Source: CANJBX01 sp035556735
Lineage (GTDB): Bacteria > Pseudomonadota > Alphaproteobacteria > Rhizobiales > Xanthobacteraceae
DNA: 64,000 bases
Assembly: GCA_035556735.1 (NCBI GenBank)
Contig: DATMFF010000012.1
Span: 1 to 64,000, forward strand
Direction: 5' to 3'
Below the pieces are notes generated by a model. The model saw only the letters and a list, made by a program, of their open reading frames with translations. It was not told where the DNA came from and did no database searches. This document shows, one piece after another, positions 18,575-30,245 of the stretch. A program made the translations under genes and the position numbers. Every line of letters begins with the position of its first letter. Positions within the stretch are counted from its first letter, which is position 1.

Positions 18575-19134
18575 TTGGCTGGTTCAGATACAATCGTTTC
18601 GGGAATGGCGGGCCGCTATGCGACCGCGCTGTTCGAGCTGGCAATCGAACAGAATGCCGTCGACGCCGTGAGCGCCGACCTCGCGAAGTTCGATGCTCTG
18701 GTGGCGGAATATGCCGAACTCGATCGGCTGGTGCGCAGCCCGGTGTTCACGGCCGACGAGCAGGGGCGCGCCCTCGGCGCGGTCCTCGATAAGGCCGGCA
18801 TCGGTGGGCTCGCCGCGAAGTTCCTCAAGCTGGTCACGGCCAACCGCCGGCTGTTCGCCGTGCGCGACATGGCGCGGGGGTTCCGTGCGCTGGTCGCCCA
18901 ACACAGGGGCGAGCTGACTGCCCAGGTCACGGTCGCCGAGCAGCTCAACGATGCGCGCCTGAACGAGATCAAGGCGGCGCTCAAGCAAGTCACCGGCAAG
19001 GACGTCCAGGTGGACGTTCAGGTCGATCCCGCGATCATCGGCGGCCTTATCGTCAAGGTCGGCAGCCGCATGATCGATAGTTCGCTCCGCACCAAGCTCA
19101 ATGCGATCAAGTTTGCGATGAAAGAGGCCCGCTG

Positions 19135-19135
<1 letters not shown>
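18575..19135 (+). CDS. atpH: F1 ATP synthase delta subunit
   Basis: Delta subunit, the stator link between F1 and the peripheral stalk. From TTG 18575 the product is 187 residues, the usual length. Family features are GRYATALFELA at residues 12-22, VTANRRLF near 90 and the C-terminal DPAIIGGLIVKVG. The start is uncertain: ATG 18605 would give 177 residues and cut close to the conserved helix, while the first in-frame GTG/ATG upstream (18494) adds atypical residues. TTG with AGGCG upstream fits best. The stop shares a base with the atpA start. Confidence 0.93.
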
Positions 19136-20664
<1,529 letters not shown>

Positions 20665-20777
20665 GCGAAACGGCCCGGCCGTTGCCGGCGTTGCGGCGAA
20701 GAACGCATCACGTGAGTGCCCGGCCTGCGTGGCCGGACATGACCAAGAAAGAGACGAGCGGTCCGTAGAGCTAAGAC

Positions 20778-21656
20778 ATGGCCTCACTCAAAGACATGCG
20801 GGTGCGCATCGCCGCGACCAAGGCGACGCAGAAGATCACCAAGGCCATGCAGATGGTCGCCGCGTCAAAGCTGCGGCGCGCCCAGGCGGCCGCGGAAGCC
20901 GCGCGTCCGTTCGCGGAACGCATGGAGCGCGTGCTCGGCAACATCGCGTCGGCCGTCTCCGACATTTCCGCAGCGCCCAAGCTGCTGGCCGGCACCGGCG
21001 GCGACCGCGTGCACCTGCTCCTCGTGTGCACTGGCGAGCGCGGCCTGTGTGGCCCCTTCAATTCGGCGATCGTTCGCCTGGCGCGCGATCGCGCGAACAG
21101 CCTGATGGCCGAAGGCAAAGAGGTGAAGTTCTTCTGTGTCGGCCGCAAGGGCTACGAACAGCTCCGCCGCAATTTCGAGAAGCAGATCATCGAGGTGGTC
21201 GAGCTGCGCAGCGTACGCACGCTGCAGTTCGTCAATGCGCAGGACATCGCGGCCAAGATCGCCGCCCTCTACGACGCGGGGGGCTTCGACGTCTGCACCC
21301 TGTTCTTTTCGCGGTTTCGGTCGGTCATCGCGCAAATTCCGACCGCGCAGCAGATCATCCCGGCGGTGTTCCCCGAGCAGGCCGCAGCAAGCGGCCCGGC
21401 CGCGGCCTACGACTACGAGCCGGAGGAGGACGAAATCCTCGCGGAGCTGCTGCCGCGCAATATCGCGGTGCAGATCTTCCGTGCGCTGCTCGAGAACAAT
21501 GCGTCGTTCTACGGCGCGCAGATGACCGCAATGGATAACGCGACCCGCAACGCGGGCGAGATGATCCGCAAGCAGACGCTGCAATACAACCGCACCCGGC
21601 AGGCGATGATCACGAAGGAACTGATCGAGATCATCTCCGGCGCCGAGGCGCTCTAA
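20778..21656 (+). CDS. atpG: F1 ATP synthase gamma subunit
   Basis: Central rotor shaft, 292 residues. The N-terminal coiled helix begins SLKDMRVRIAATKATQKITKAM and the C-terminal helix has AMDNATRNAGEMI and YNRTRQAMITKELIEI, the hallmark gamma ends. The internal segment GERGLCGPFNS near residue 85 is conserved. The 113-base gap after atpA is longer than the other gaps in this operon and contains no gene. Confidence 0.98.
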   Translation: MASLKDMRVRIAATKATQKITKAMQMVAASKLRRAQAAAEAARPFAERMERVLGNIASAVSDISAAPKLLAGTGGDRVHLLLVCTGERGLCGPFNSAIVRLARDRANSLMAEGKEVKFFCVGRKGYEQLRRNFEKQIIEVVELRSVRTLQFVNAQDIAAKIAALYDAGGFDVCTLFFSRFRSVIAQIPTAQQIIPAVFPEQAAASGPAAAYDYEPEEDEILAELLPRNIAVQIFRALLENNASFYGAQMTAMDNATRNAGEMIRKQTLQYNRTRQAMITKELIEIISGAEAL

Positions 21657-21680
21657 TCTTCGAAGTAAGAGGACAATTCG

Positions 21681-23111
<1,431 letters not shown>

Positions 23112-23123
23112 GGAGCAGCCCCG

Positions 23124-23537
23124 ATGGCTACCTTTCAACTCGATCTGGTCGCGCCCGACCGCCTGACCTTCTCCGGCGAGGTCGACCAGGTCGACGTTCC
23201 GGGACTTGAGGGCGACTTTGGCGTGTTCGCCGGCCACGCGCCGACCATTGCGCTGATGCGGCCCGGCATCCTGACCGTGTACGCCAACGGCGCACAACAG
23301 CAGTTCGTGGTGCTCGGCGGTTTCGTGGAGGTCTCGCCGCAAGGTGTGGTGACCGTGCTGGCGGAGACCGCGGCGTCGGTTGCGGAGTTTGACCGTGCCG
23401 TGCTCGCCGCGCGCATCGCCGAGATGGAGACGAGCGTCAAGCAGATGCCATCCGATTCAGCGCTCGACCGCGCCATCGAGCAACTCGATCATTTCCGGCA
23501 GATCGATACGCACCTGCAGGGAACCGCGATGCACTGA
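23124..23537 (+). CDS. atpC: F1 ATP synthase epsilon subunit
   Basis: 137-residue epsilon subunit that contacts gamma and modulates ATPase activity. The N-terminal beta-sandwich has FQLDLVAPDR and FGVFAGHAP, typical of the family; the C-terminal helical hairpin is short (residues about 90-137) and ends with an Asp/His-rich tail. It lies 12 bases after atpD with AAGGAGC upstream. It is the last gene of the operon, followed by a terminator. Confidence 0.96.
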   Translation: MATFQLDLVAPDRLTFSGEVDQVDVPGLEGDFGVFAGHAPTIALMRPGILTVYANGAQQQFVVLGGFVEVSPQGVVTVLAETAASVAEFDRAVLAARIAEMETSVKQMPSDSALDRAIEQLDHFRQIDTHLQGTAMH

Positions 23538-23565
23538 GCAGCCGCGTCAGCAGCACCTGCTTCGA

Positions 23566-23597
23566 AGGGCCGGCTCGTCCGGCCCTTTCTTTTTTGA
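23566..23597 (+). terminator. Rho-independent terminator of the atp operon
   Basis: AGGGCCGG (23566-23573), loop CTCGT, CCGGCCCT (23579-23586), then a T-rich run TTCTTTTTT. It begins 29 bases after the atpC stop. Eight GC-rich pairs and the T tract on the plus strand make this a strong intrinsic terminator. Confidence 0.9.
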
Positions 23598-23661
23598 TGC
23601 CGGAATCGTGGGACGTGGGCGAGGCCTCCCGCAATTCGAACGGAGAAGCTCAGGCGCGCGG

Positions 23662-24165
23662 TCACTCGGCAAACCGCGCGAACTCCCGCACCACGCGTTC
23701 GTATACCGGACGCTTGAATGGAATGATCAGGTCCGGGAGATGGCGAATGGGCTCCCAGCGCCACTCCACGAACTCGGGCTTATGGTGCCCGCCGCCCGGC
23801 CGCAGCACGTTGATCTCATGCTCGCTGCCGGTAAAGCGGAGCGCAAACCATTTCTGCCGCTGCCCCCGGTAGTGCCCCTTCCACGCTTTCCTGGCGACCT
23901 GACTTGGCAGGTCATAGCTGAGCCATTCGTCGATCTCGCCGAGCTTGTGGACGGACCGGATGCTCGTCTCCTCATAGAGTTCGCGCAGCGCAGCGGGATA
24001 GGGGTCCTCGCCCTCGTCGATGCCGCCTTGCGGCATCTGCCAGATGTGCGTGGCGTCGACGTGCTCAGGTCCGTCCATGCGGCGGCCGATGAACGCATGG
24101 CCCTGGTGGTTGAGCACCATGATGCCGACACAGGGGCGGTAAGGAAGATCTTCGAAAGGGGGCAT
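23662..24165 (-). CDS. rppH: RNA pyrophosphohydrolase (NudH/IalA Nudix family)
   Basis: Removes pyrophosphate from 5' ends of mRNA and cleaves dinucleoside polyphosphates; called invasion protein A in Bartonella. 167 residues. The Nudix box GGIDEGEDPYPAALRELYEE is near residues 48-67 with all metal-binding Glu present. WQMPQGG, YDLP and YRGQRQKWF are typical of RppH. Start ATG 24165 (MPPFEDLPYRP) matches the family N terminus. It follows ctpA and the deacetylase on the same strand, the order seen around ialA in related genomes. Confidence 0.95.
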   Translation of the reverse strand: MPPFEDLPYRPCVGIMVLNHQGHAFIGRRMDGPEHVDATHIWQMPQGGIDEGEDPYPAALRELYEETSIRSVHKLGEIDEWLSYDLPSQVARKAWKGHYRGQRQKWFALRFTGSEHEINVLRPGGGHHKPEFVEWRWEPIRHLPDLIIPFKRPVYERVVREFARFAE

Positions 24166-24285
24166 CGATCTGCAACCTGCGCAGTAATCAGCGCAGTGGT
24201 GGTGCCACAAATCGCGCGAGCTGGGTACTGGGTTGAATGGTTGGTGGGAGGAGCATGCGCAGCACCGCGGGGCCGCGCCATCAGC

Positions 24286-25503
24286 TCAGCTGGATTTGGA
24301 GCGGGTCGCCGCTGCGCTGATCGGTACCAGCACGAAGCCGCGACGTTCGGCCGACTTGGCCCATTGCGCCACCCGCTCAAGCGAGATCGGCAGCGCGCTC
24401 GCCAGCCCCACGGCCGTTCCATTGGTGCGCGCGACGGCTTCGAGCTTGGAGAAGGCCTTGGCCATCTCGGCTTGCGTGGGTACGGCGTCGAGGACAACAT
24501 CGACCTTGGCGAACGACAGATTGTTGCCACCCGCGATCTGGCTGGCCAGGCTGCGCACGGACGCGCCGTCGTCGACGTAGATCAGGCCGCGCCGGGCGAT
24601 CTCCTTGAGCACAGGCATCAGCGCCGCTTCGGCGGCGGTGAAACGCGCGCCCATGAAATTGGTAACGCCGACGAATCCCGCGAAACGGCTCATCAGCCAA
24701 TAGAGCCGGTCCGTGTTCTGCTCGGCGGTCAGGGAGGTCAGGAGCGTCTGTGGGCCGGGATCATTGTCGGGGTAGTCGAACGGCTCCATGGGCACCTGCA
24801 GCAGCACCTCGTGGCCGCCCTGACGCGCCTTGGCGACGGCGCTCGCCACGTCCGGCCCGTAGGGCGTGAACGCGAGGGTCACCGGCCCGGGCAGCCTCGC
24901 GGTCGCATCCGCCGTCAGCTTGGCGCCGACGCCCAGCCCGGAGAACACGATGGCGATGCGCGGTGCGCCAGGATTTCCACCGGGGGATACCGGCACGGCG
25001 TAGGCTTCGGCCGGACGCGTGCCATCAGCGGCGACCTTCGGGATGGGCCCGTGCCGCGAGGATTCCATAAGGCGCTGGTCGCCAGCGGCGGCCTTGCTGT
25101 CGTGGCCGCCGATCGGGACCTCCTGCCGCTTGCCGGTGCTGCCGTCGATGATCGTGACGACGCTCTGGTCCGAGGGCTGGCCAGGAGCGGTGGCGGCAGG
25201 CGGGGATGCGGCCGCCGTGTCGGGCCTGGGTGCGCCCGCGGGTCGGGCCACCGACGCAGGGCCGAGCGTCAGCACTGCGCTCGGCTCGCCGCCCATGGGA
25301 TCGCTGGCGAACATGGCCCAGCCGATGAAAACAAGCAGCGCACAGCCGAGCACGCCCGCGGCCATCGTCGATGGCGCGACCGGCAACCGCCAGCGCACAC
25401 CTGCCTTGGCAGGCGCGCGCTGCCCCAGCGGCGCACTCAGGTCATCAGCAGCCACGGCCCCCCGTCCCTGCGAATCATCCGGAGAGCTTATCATCATGTC
25501 CAT
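24286..25503 (-). CDS. Divergent polysaccharide deacetylase family protein
   Basis: About 405 residues. Cytoplasmic N terminus, one membrane anchor near residues 48-67 (TMAAGVLGCALLVFIGWAMFA), a Pro/Ala-rich linker, then the divergent polysaccharide deacetylase fold (YibQ-like) from about 180: RIAIVFSGLGVG, LAFTPYGPD, EVLLQVPMEP, GFVGVTNFMGARFT, FVDDGAS-like YVDDGAS and a final GFVLVPISA. A periplasmic envelope role is inferred from topology and from ctpA and envC-like neighbours. The start is uncertain among Met codons at 25503 and 25497; the open frame above this lies in the terminator hairpin. Confidence 0.88.
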   Translation of the reverse strand: MDMMISSPDDSQGRGAVAADDLSAPLGQRAPAKAGVRWRLPVAPSTMAAGVLGCALLVFIGWAMFASDPMGGEPSAVLTLGPASVARPAGAPRPDTAAASPPAATAPGQPSDQSVVTIIDGSTGKRQEVPIGGHDSKAAAGDQRLMESSRHGPIPKVAADGTRPAEAYAVPVSPGGNPGAPRIAIVFSGLGVGAKLTADATARLPGPVTLAFTPYGPDVASAVAKARQGGHEVLLQVPMEPFDYPDNDPGPQTLLTSLTAEQNTDRLYWLMSRFAGFVGVTNFMGARFTAAEAALMPVLKEIARRGLIYVDDGASVRSLASQIAGGNNLSFAKVDVVLDAVPTQAEMAKAFSKLEAVARTNGTAVGLASALPISLERVAQWAKSAERRGFVLVPISAAATRSKSS

Positions 25504-25525
25504 CAGCGGGAGTTTGCCGCCCCGA

Positions 25526-25557
25526 ATCAAAACGGGGCGGCTGAGGCCGCCCCGTTT
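25526..25557 (-). terminator. Intrinsic terminator or attenuator after ctpA
   Basis: A perfect 12-base stem AAACGGGGCGGC (25530-25541) / GCCGCCCCGTTT (25546-25557) with loop TGAG. On the minus strand it is followed by TTTTGATT. It sits 19 bases after the ctpA stop and just before the deacetylase start, so it probably separates or attenuates expression of the two. Confidence 0.85.
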
Positions 25558-25575
25558 GGATCGAGTTGCGTGAGG

Positions 25576-26904
25576 TCAGTTCGGGACTGCCACCTTCGAG
25601 CTCGGCGGATAGGCCGAGTTGGCCTGCACGCCGCGCATCAGATCGAGCGCGGTCTTGAGCGCCTTGTCGTCCTTGGCGTCGGGCGGAACATAGGACTGGG
25701 AGCCGCCGCCCTCCTCGCCCTCGGCCTTCAGGTGGCCGCGCAGCGAGGCTTCGCCCTTGGTCTCCACCGCCCGTGACTTCACCTCGTCGGGCACGTCCTG
25801 CAGCACCTCGATGTCAGGCGAAATACCCTTGGCCTGGATCGAGCGTCCCGAGGGGGTGTAGTAGCGCGCCGTCGTCAGCCGCAGCGCGCCGTTGCCGGGC
25901 CCAAGCGGGATGATGGTCTGCACCGAGCCCTTGCCGAACGAGCGCGACCCGATGAGCGTCGCGCGCTTGTGATCTTGCAGGGCGCCGGCGACGATCTCCG
26001 AAGCCGAAGCCGAGCCGCCGTTGATCAGCACGATGACCGGCTTGGACTTGGTGAGGTCGCCCGGCCGTGCGTTGAAGCGCTGCGTCTCGTCGGCGTCGCG
26101 GCCGCGGGTCGAGACGATCTCGCCACGATCGAGGAATGCGTCCGAGACTGAGATTGCCTGGTCGAGCAGTCCGCCGGGATTGTTGCGCAGGTCGACGACG
26201 TAACCCTTCAGCTTGTCGCCGAGCTGCTTGTTGATGTCCTCGAGCGCCTTCTTCAGGCCCTCGGTGGTCTGCTCGTTGAATTGGGTGATGCGGATATAGC
26301 CGATGTCGTCACCTTCCACACGCGAGCGCACCGACCGCACGCGGATGATGTCGCGGACGATCGTCACCTCGATCGGCTTCTCGACTCCCTTGCGCGTGAT
26401 GCGCAGGTTGATCTTGGTGTTGACCAAGCCCCGCATCTTCTCGACCGCCTGATTGAGCGTGAGGCCCTGCACCGCCTCGTCGTCGAGGTGGGTGATGATG
26501 TCACCCGCGCGCACGCCCGCCTTCGCGGCCGGCGTGTCGTCGATCGGAGCCACGACCTTCACCAAGCCGTCCTCCATCGTCACCTCGATGCCCAGACCGC
26601 CGAACTCTCCGCGCGTCTGCACCTGCATGTCGCGGAAGCTCTTGGGGTCCATGTAGCTCGAATGTGGATCGAGCCCGTTGAGCATCCCGTTGATCGCCGA
26701 TTCGACCAGCTTGGAGTCGTCCGGCCGTTCGACGTAATGCGTACGCACCCGCTCGAAGATGTCGCCGAACAGATTGAGCTGGCGATACGTGTCCGCTGCG
26801 GCCGCACGAGCCGATGTGCCCATCCACAGCCGCGGCTGTGTCGCGGCGAGGGTCATCGCAACGCCGGCCGCCACGCCAAGCAGAACGAGAGGAGTCTTGC
26901 GCAT
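25576..26904 (-). CDS. ctpA: Carboxy-terminal processing protease CtpA (S41 family)
   Basis: Periplasmic serine protease, 442 residues. Signal/anchor MRKTPLVLLGVAAGVAMTLA at residues 1-20. S41 N-terminal helices, PDZ domain around 95-170 (GLGIEV, AKAGVRAGDIITHLD), and the protease core with GGSASASEI (nucleophile Ser) and SRSFGKGSVQ (catalytic Lys). Start ATG 26904 shares a base with the stop of the upstream envC-like gene (TAATG). The pairing of an EnvC-like factor with CtpA points to control of peptidoglycan hydrolases, which is inference from context. Confidence 0.96.
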   Translation of the reverse strand: MRKTPLVLLGVAAGVAMTLAATQPRLWMGTSARAAAADTYRQLNLFGDIFERVRTHYVERPDDSKLVESAINGMLNGLDPHSSYMDPKSFRDMQVQTRGEFGGLGIEVTMEDGLVKVVAPIDDTPAAKAGVRAGDIITHLDDEAVQGLTLNQAVEKMRGLVNTKINLRITRKGVEKPIEVTIVRDIIRVRSVRSRVEGDDIGYIRITQFNEQTTEGLKKALEDINKQLGDKLKGYVVDLRNNPGGLLDQAISVSDAFLDRGEIVSTRGRDADETQRFNARPGDLTKSKPVIVLINGGSASASEIVAGALQDHKRATLIGSRSFGKGSVQTIIPLGPGNGALRLTTARYYTPSGRSIQAKGISPDIEVLQDVPDEVKSRAVETKGEASLRGHLKAEGEEGGGSQSYVPPDAKDDKALKTALDLMRGVQANSAYPPSSKVAVPN

Positions 26905-28250
26905 TATCCGCGAACCTTTTCGTTTGCAGGTACTTCGTTGTTTCCAGTCATGGCCCACCACGGAGCCGGGTCGATCGGAATCCCATCCTTGCGGAATTCG
27001 ATATAGAGCACGGGCTGGGTCGAGCCAGCCATCATCGCCGGTGCAACTTGCGGGCCGTTTCCCATGACGGCTATCGGCTCGCCGGTCAGGACAAACTGTC
27101 CGACCTCCACAGAATAAGCCTCCATGCCCGCCAACACCACATGATATCCGCCGCCCGCATTGAGGATCAAGAGTTGCCCATACGAACGGTAAGGCGCGGC
27201 ATATACGACCCAGCCATCGCATGGGGCGGTGACCTGGGCCCCTGGCCGGGTGGCGACCGACATGCCCTTCTCGACGCCGCCGACGCCGTCTGCGGCACCG
27301 AAATCCCTGACCTTCACCCCGCTTGCCGGTAACCTGAGCGTGCCTTTGGCGGCGGCAAAGGACACCGCCGGCGTCATCCGCCCCGGATCGTTCAATGCCG
27401 CAAGATTGATCCGTCCGTCATCGCCGTTGCGGGTGACGGCGCGTTGTGCGCGGGTGGCCGGATCAAGGCCTTGCTCGAGCCTGGCGATGAGGTCCTTTAA
27501 ATTGTCGACCTGCCGCGCCAAGGCCGCGGCGCGCGTCCGCTCGCCCTCGAGCGAACGCTCCATCTCGGCCTGCCGGCGCTGCCGTTCGTTAATCAGTCCG
27601 GACAGGCGCTGGCGCTCGTCCGACATTGCCGCAAGGTCGCGCGTGAGAGTTTCGCGCTCAGCGCCGATTTCCGTGCGCACGCGCCCGAGGCTAGCGAGGT
27701 CGGCGGCCAGAGCCTCTGCCTCCTGGCGCATATCGGGCAAGACCGCACCCAGCATCATCGCCGTGCGTACGGACTCCAACGCATCCTCCGGTCTCACGAG
27801 CACGGCCGGCGGCGGTCGGCGGCCGATGCGTTGCAGCGCGGCCAGCACTTCGGCGATGGTATCCCGGCGCGCCTCGAGCGACATGCGTAAATCGCGCTCG
27901 CGTGCTTGCAGCGGCTTGAGCCGGGCCTCGGTGGCGGCGATCCGTTCCTCGACGCCGCGGATGCGGCCCGCGGCGTCGATCAGCGCCTGATTGAGCTTGC
28001 GGCGATCCTCGCCGACCGCGTCGATGTCGCTCTCCAGCTTGCGCGCATTGTCGACGGCCTTCTTCTGATCGGCGCGCAGCGCGTCGAGTTCCTGATCACG
28101 CTGCTTGATCGCCTCGATGCCCGGTTTCGAGGCCGGCTGGGCTGCTGCCATGCCGGCTGGCCCGAGCAGCCAGACGGCGGACAAAACGGCCGCCAACCGG
28201 CCATTGCGCTGGAGGGCGCGGTTGGACAGAGGGGCCTCGCAATCGCTCAC
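26904..28250 (-). CDS. EnvC-like murein hydrolase activator (degenerate M23)
   Basis: About 448 residues from GTG 28250. Signal peptide (LAAVLSAVWLLGPAGMAAAQ), then a long coiled coil from about 35 to 285 (RDQELDALRADQKKAVDNAR and similar heptads), then a C-terminal LytM/M23 fold from about 315. The zinc ligands of active M23 enzymes are missing: the first motif reads GVEKGMS and the HxH is YHVVLAG, as in EnvC, which activates amidases instead of cutting. Conserved ending PVLYIEFRKDG. The start is uncertain because the open frame runs back into rlmH; no in-frame ATG precedes the signal sequence closely. Confidence 0.9.
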   Translation of the reverse strand: MSDCEAPLSNRALQRNGRLAAVLSAVWLLGPAGMAAAQPASKPGIEAIKQRDQELDALRADQKKAVDNARKLESDIDAVGEDRRKLNQALIDAAGRIRGVEERIAATEARLKPLQARERDLRMSLEARRDTIAEVLAALQRIGRRPPPAVLVRPEDALESVRTAMMLGAVLPDMRQEAEALAADLASLGRVRTEIGAERETLTRDLAAMSDERQRLSGLINERQRRQAEMERSLEGERTRAAALARQVDNLKDLIARLEQGLDPATRAQRAVTRNGDDGRINLAALNDPGRMTPAVSFAAAKGTLRLPASGVKVRDFGAADGVGGVEKGMSVATRPGAQVTAPCDGWVVYAAPYRSYGQLLILNAGGGYHVVLAGMEAYSVEVGQFVLTGEPIAVMGNGPQVAPAMMAGSTQPVLYIEFRKDGIPIDPAPWWAMTGNNEVPANEKVRG

Positions 28251-28380
28251 GGCGTGATCTGTCCAGCGCTGGGGACGGGGGAATCTCGCCCATGCTATCG
28301 GCGAGATCTGCGACGATATTGCGGCGCGCCGGGATGGCAAGTCCGTAAAAAAGCGGGGGGGGGCGCGCAGACCACACGTT

Positions 28381-28863
28381 TTAGGCGCGATGGTAGGGAT
28401 GGCCGGCCAGGATCGTGACTGCGCGGTAGATCTGCTCCAGCAGCATGATCCGTACGAGCTGGTGCGGCCAGGTGGCGGCCCCGAACGAGAGCGTGAGGTC
28501 TGCATCGGACTTGAGCGTGGGGGCGAGGCCATCGGCCCCGCCGACGATGAAGCAGGCTGCCGGGCGTCCGGCGTCGCGCCAGCGTCCGATCTGTCTGGCG
28601 ATATCCTCGCTACTCAGGGCGGCGCCCGATGAATCGAGCACAATGCGCACCGCGCCCGGTTCGATGGTTCGGGTGAGCGCTGAGGCTTCCTCGGCCATGC
28701 GTTCCTCCGCACGGCTGGCGCGACTCTCGCCGATTTCAGTGATGTCGATGGATTTGAAGCCGAGGCTCCGGCCGGCCTTGGCGACGCGGTCGAGATAGCG
28801 GTCGGCAAGATCGCGGTCCGGACCCGATTTCATCCGGCCGACGGCGGCAATGGTCAACCGCAT
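28381..28863 (-). CDS. rlmH: 23S rRNA (pseudouridine-1915 N3)-methyltransferase
   Basis: SPOUT-fold methyltransferase modifying pseudouridine 1915 in helix 69 of assembled 70S ribosomes. 160 residues from ATG 28863 (MRLTIAAVGRMK). The SAM-binding trefoil knot is represented by FIVGGADGL near 105-113 and the C-terminal LLEQIYRAVTILAGHPYHR is diagnostic. It lies downstream of rsfS, as in many bacteria. Confidence 0.97.
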   Translation of the reverse strand: MRLTIAAVGRMKSGPDRDLADRYLDRVAKAGRSLGFKSIDITEIGESRASRAEERMAEEASALTRTIEPGAVRIVLDSSGAALSSEDIARQIGRWRDAGRPAACFIVGGADGLAPTLKSDADLTLSFGAATWPHQLVRIMLLEQIYRAVTILAGHPYHRA

Positions 28864-28981
28864 CGCAAACTCAGGTATGTGGCACACGACGCCTTATGCT
28901 TCCGCGCCGCGGCTCCAGGTTCGCGGCAGACCCTGGGCCGGCCGCGCCCGTCACCTCAGCGGCTGGCCGCGCCAGCTTGCG

Positions 28982-29410
28982 TTAGCTCGCGCGCCGCGGT
29001 CCGCCCGTCCACATCTTTTCGAGGTTGTAGAACGCGCGAACCTCCGGCCGAAACACGTGCACAATCACGTCGCCGGCGTCGATTAAAACCCAATCGCAGT
29101 GCGGCATCCCCTCGACCCGCGAGCGTACGCCCGCCTTGTCGAGGTCCTCCACCACGCGATCAGCAATGGCGCCCACGTGGCGGTTGGACCGGCCGGACGT
29201 CACGATCAGGTAGTCGGTGAGGGAGGATTTGCCGCGCAGGTCCACGGCGACGGTATCCTCGGCCTTCATGTCTTCGAGCTGGCGGAGGATGATTTGCTTG
29301 GTCTCGTCGGCATCAGGATGCGGCCGGGAGATGAGGTTTTGCGCTGCACGGGCTTTCGCAGAACCGGAAGATTTGGAGGCAGTTGTCTTTGAAACGAGAG
29401 ACGTGGTCAG
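28982..29410 (-). CDS. rsfS: Ribosome silencing factor RsfS, with probable CTG start
   Basis: Binds ribosomal protein L14 and blocks subunit joining in starvation. The domain includes DMKAEDTVAVDLRGKSS, HVGAIADRV, CDWVLIDAGDVIVHVF and LEKMW. The ATG at 29269 begins in the middle of the conserved first helix (TKQIILRQLEDMKAED), so the real start must be upstream. The frame is open back to a TGA at 29423-29425 yet contains no ATG, GTG or TTG. A purine-rich site AAAGGAAGGA (29423-29414 on the minus strand) precedes CTG 29410, giving 142 residues. The start codon is inferred; the gene identity is firm. Confidence 0.9.
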   Translation of the reverse strand: MTTSLVSKTTASKSSGSAKARAAQNLISRPHPDADETKQIILRQLEDMKAEDTVAVDLRGKSSLTDYLIVTSGRSNRHVGAIADRVVEDLDKAGVRSRVEGMPHCDWVLIDAGDVIVHVFRPEVRAFYNLEKMWTGGPRRAS

Positions 29411-29580
29411 GGGTCCTTCCTTTCAATGGCTGTCCGAACACCGGTTCGGACGACTCATAAGATAGGCACGGCAGGTTAATCGTTTCAACGGGCGACTCGC
29501 CCAACAGAACGAATAATTCAATCGTACGACGATCTTACGACGGCCGGGGCGGTTCGGCCGAACCAGCCGCGGCACCATCG

Positions 29581-30186
29581 CTAACCCGGTCTTTTGCGCA
29601 AGGCGCGCAGCGCAGTCGACGACAGCGGCGACTTGAGGCCGTGCAGGAACACCCAGGCGGGCGGTTTTCGCTGCGCCAGAGTGCGCGCCGCGGATTCGGG
29701 AATGCGGGCATACGCCAGCGCATGTCCCGCCGGACCCTGGCTCGCGTAAAGGCTCGGCCCCAGGCGGTCGACCACGGCAATCGGGATCATGTTGGCGATG
29801 TCGCGCCACTTCTGCCAGCGATGGAAGCTGCGCAAATTGTCCGCACCCATGATCCACACGAACCTGACGCCGGGGCAGCGCGCGATGATGTGCGCGATCG
29901 TGTCATAGGTGAAGCGCGTGCCGATCTCCGCCTCCAGGCCGGTCACATGAACGCGCGGATGCCGCACCATGGCGCGAGCGGCGGCGATGCGCTCCTCAAG
30001 TGGCGCGAGGTGCCGCGTGTCCTTGAGCGGATTGCCGGGCGTCACCAGCCACCAGACCGCGTCGAGGCCGAGCCGTTTCATAGCGAGCAGGCTGGCCGCG
30101 CGATGCGCCTCGTGCGGCGGGTCGAACGTGCCGCCGAACAGGCCAACGCGCAAGCCGGGCGCGTAGGGAGGGAACTTGACGCTCAT
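29581..30186 (-). CDS. nadD: Nicotinate-nucleotide adenylyltransferase
   Basis: Adenylates nicotinate mononucleotide in NAD synthesis. 201 residues. The nucleotidyltransferase motif GLFGGTFDPPHEAH (T/HxGH class) is at residues 14-28, WWLVTPGNPLK near 46, IMGADNL near 117 and the C-terminal SSTALR. Start ATG 30186. Part of the proA-nadD-rsfS-rlmH run. Confidence 0.97.
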   Translation of the reverse strand: MSVKFPPYAPGLRVGLFGGTFDPPHEAHRAASLLAMKRLGLDAVWWLVTPGNPLKDTRHLAPLEERIAAARAMVRHPRVHVTGLEAEIGTRFTYDTIAHIIARCPGVRFVWIMGADNLRSFHRWQKWRDIANMIPIAVVDRLGPSLYASQGPAGHALAYARIPESAARTLAQRKPPAWVFLHGLKSPLSSTALRALRKRPG

Positions 30187-30245
30187 GCTAGGCGATCGAG
30201 ATCACGGATTGCGCGGCGCGCGGCGCGGGGGACGAGGGCGCGCGT

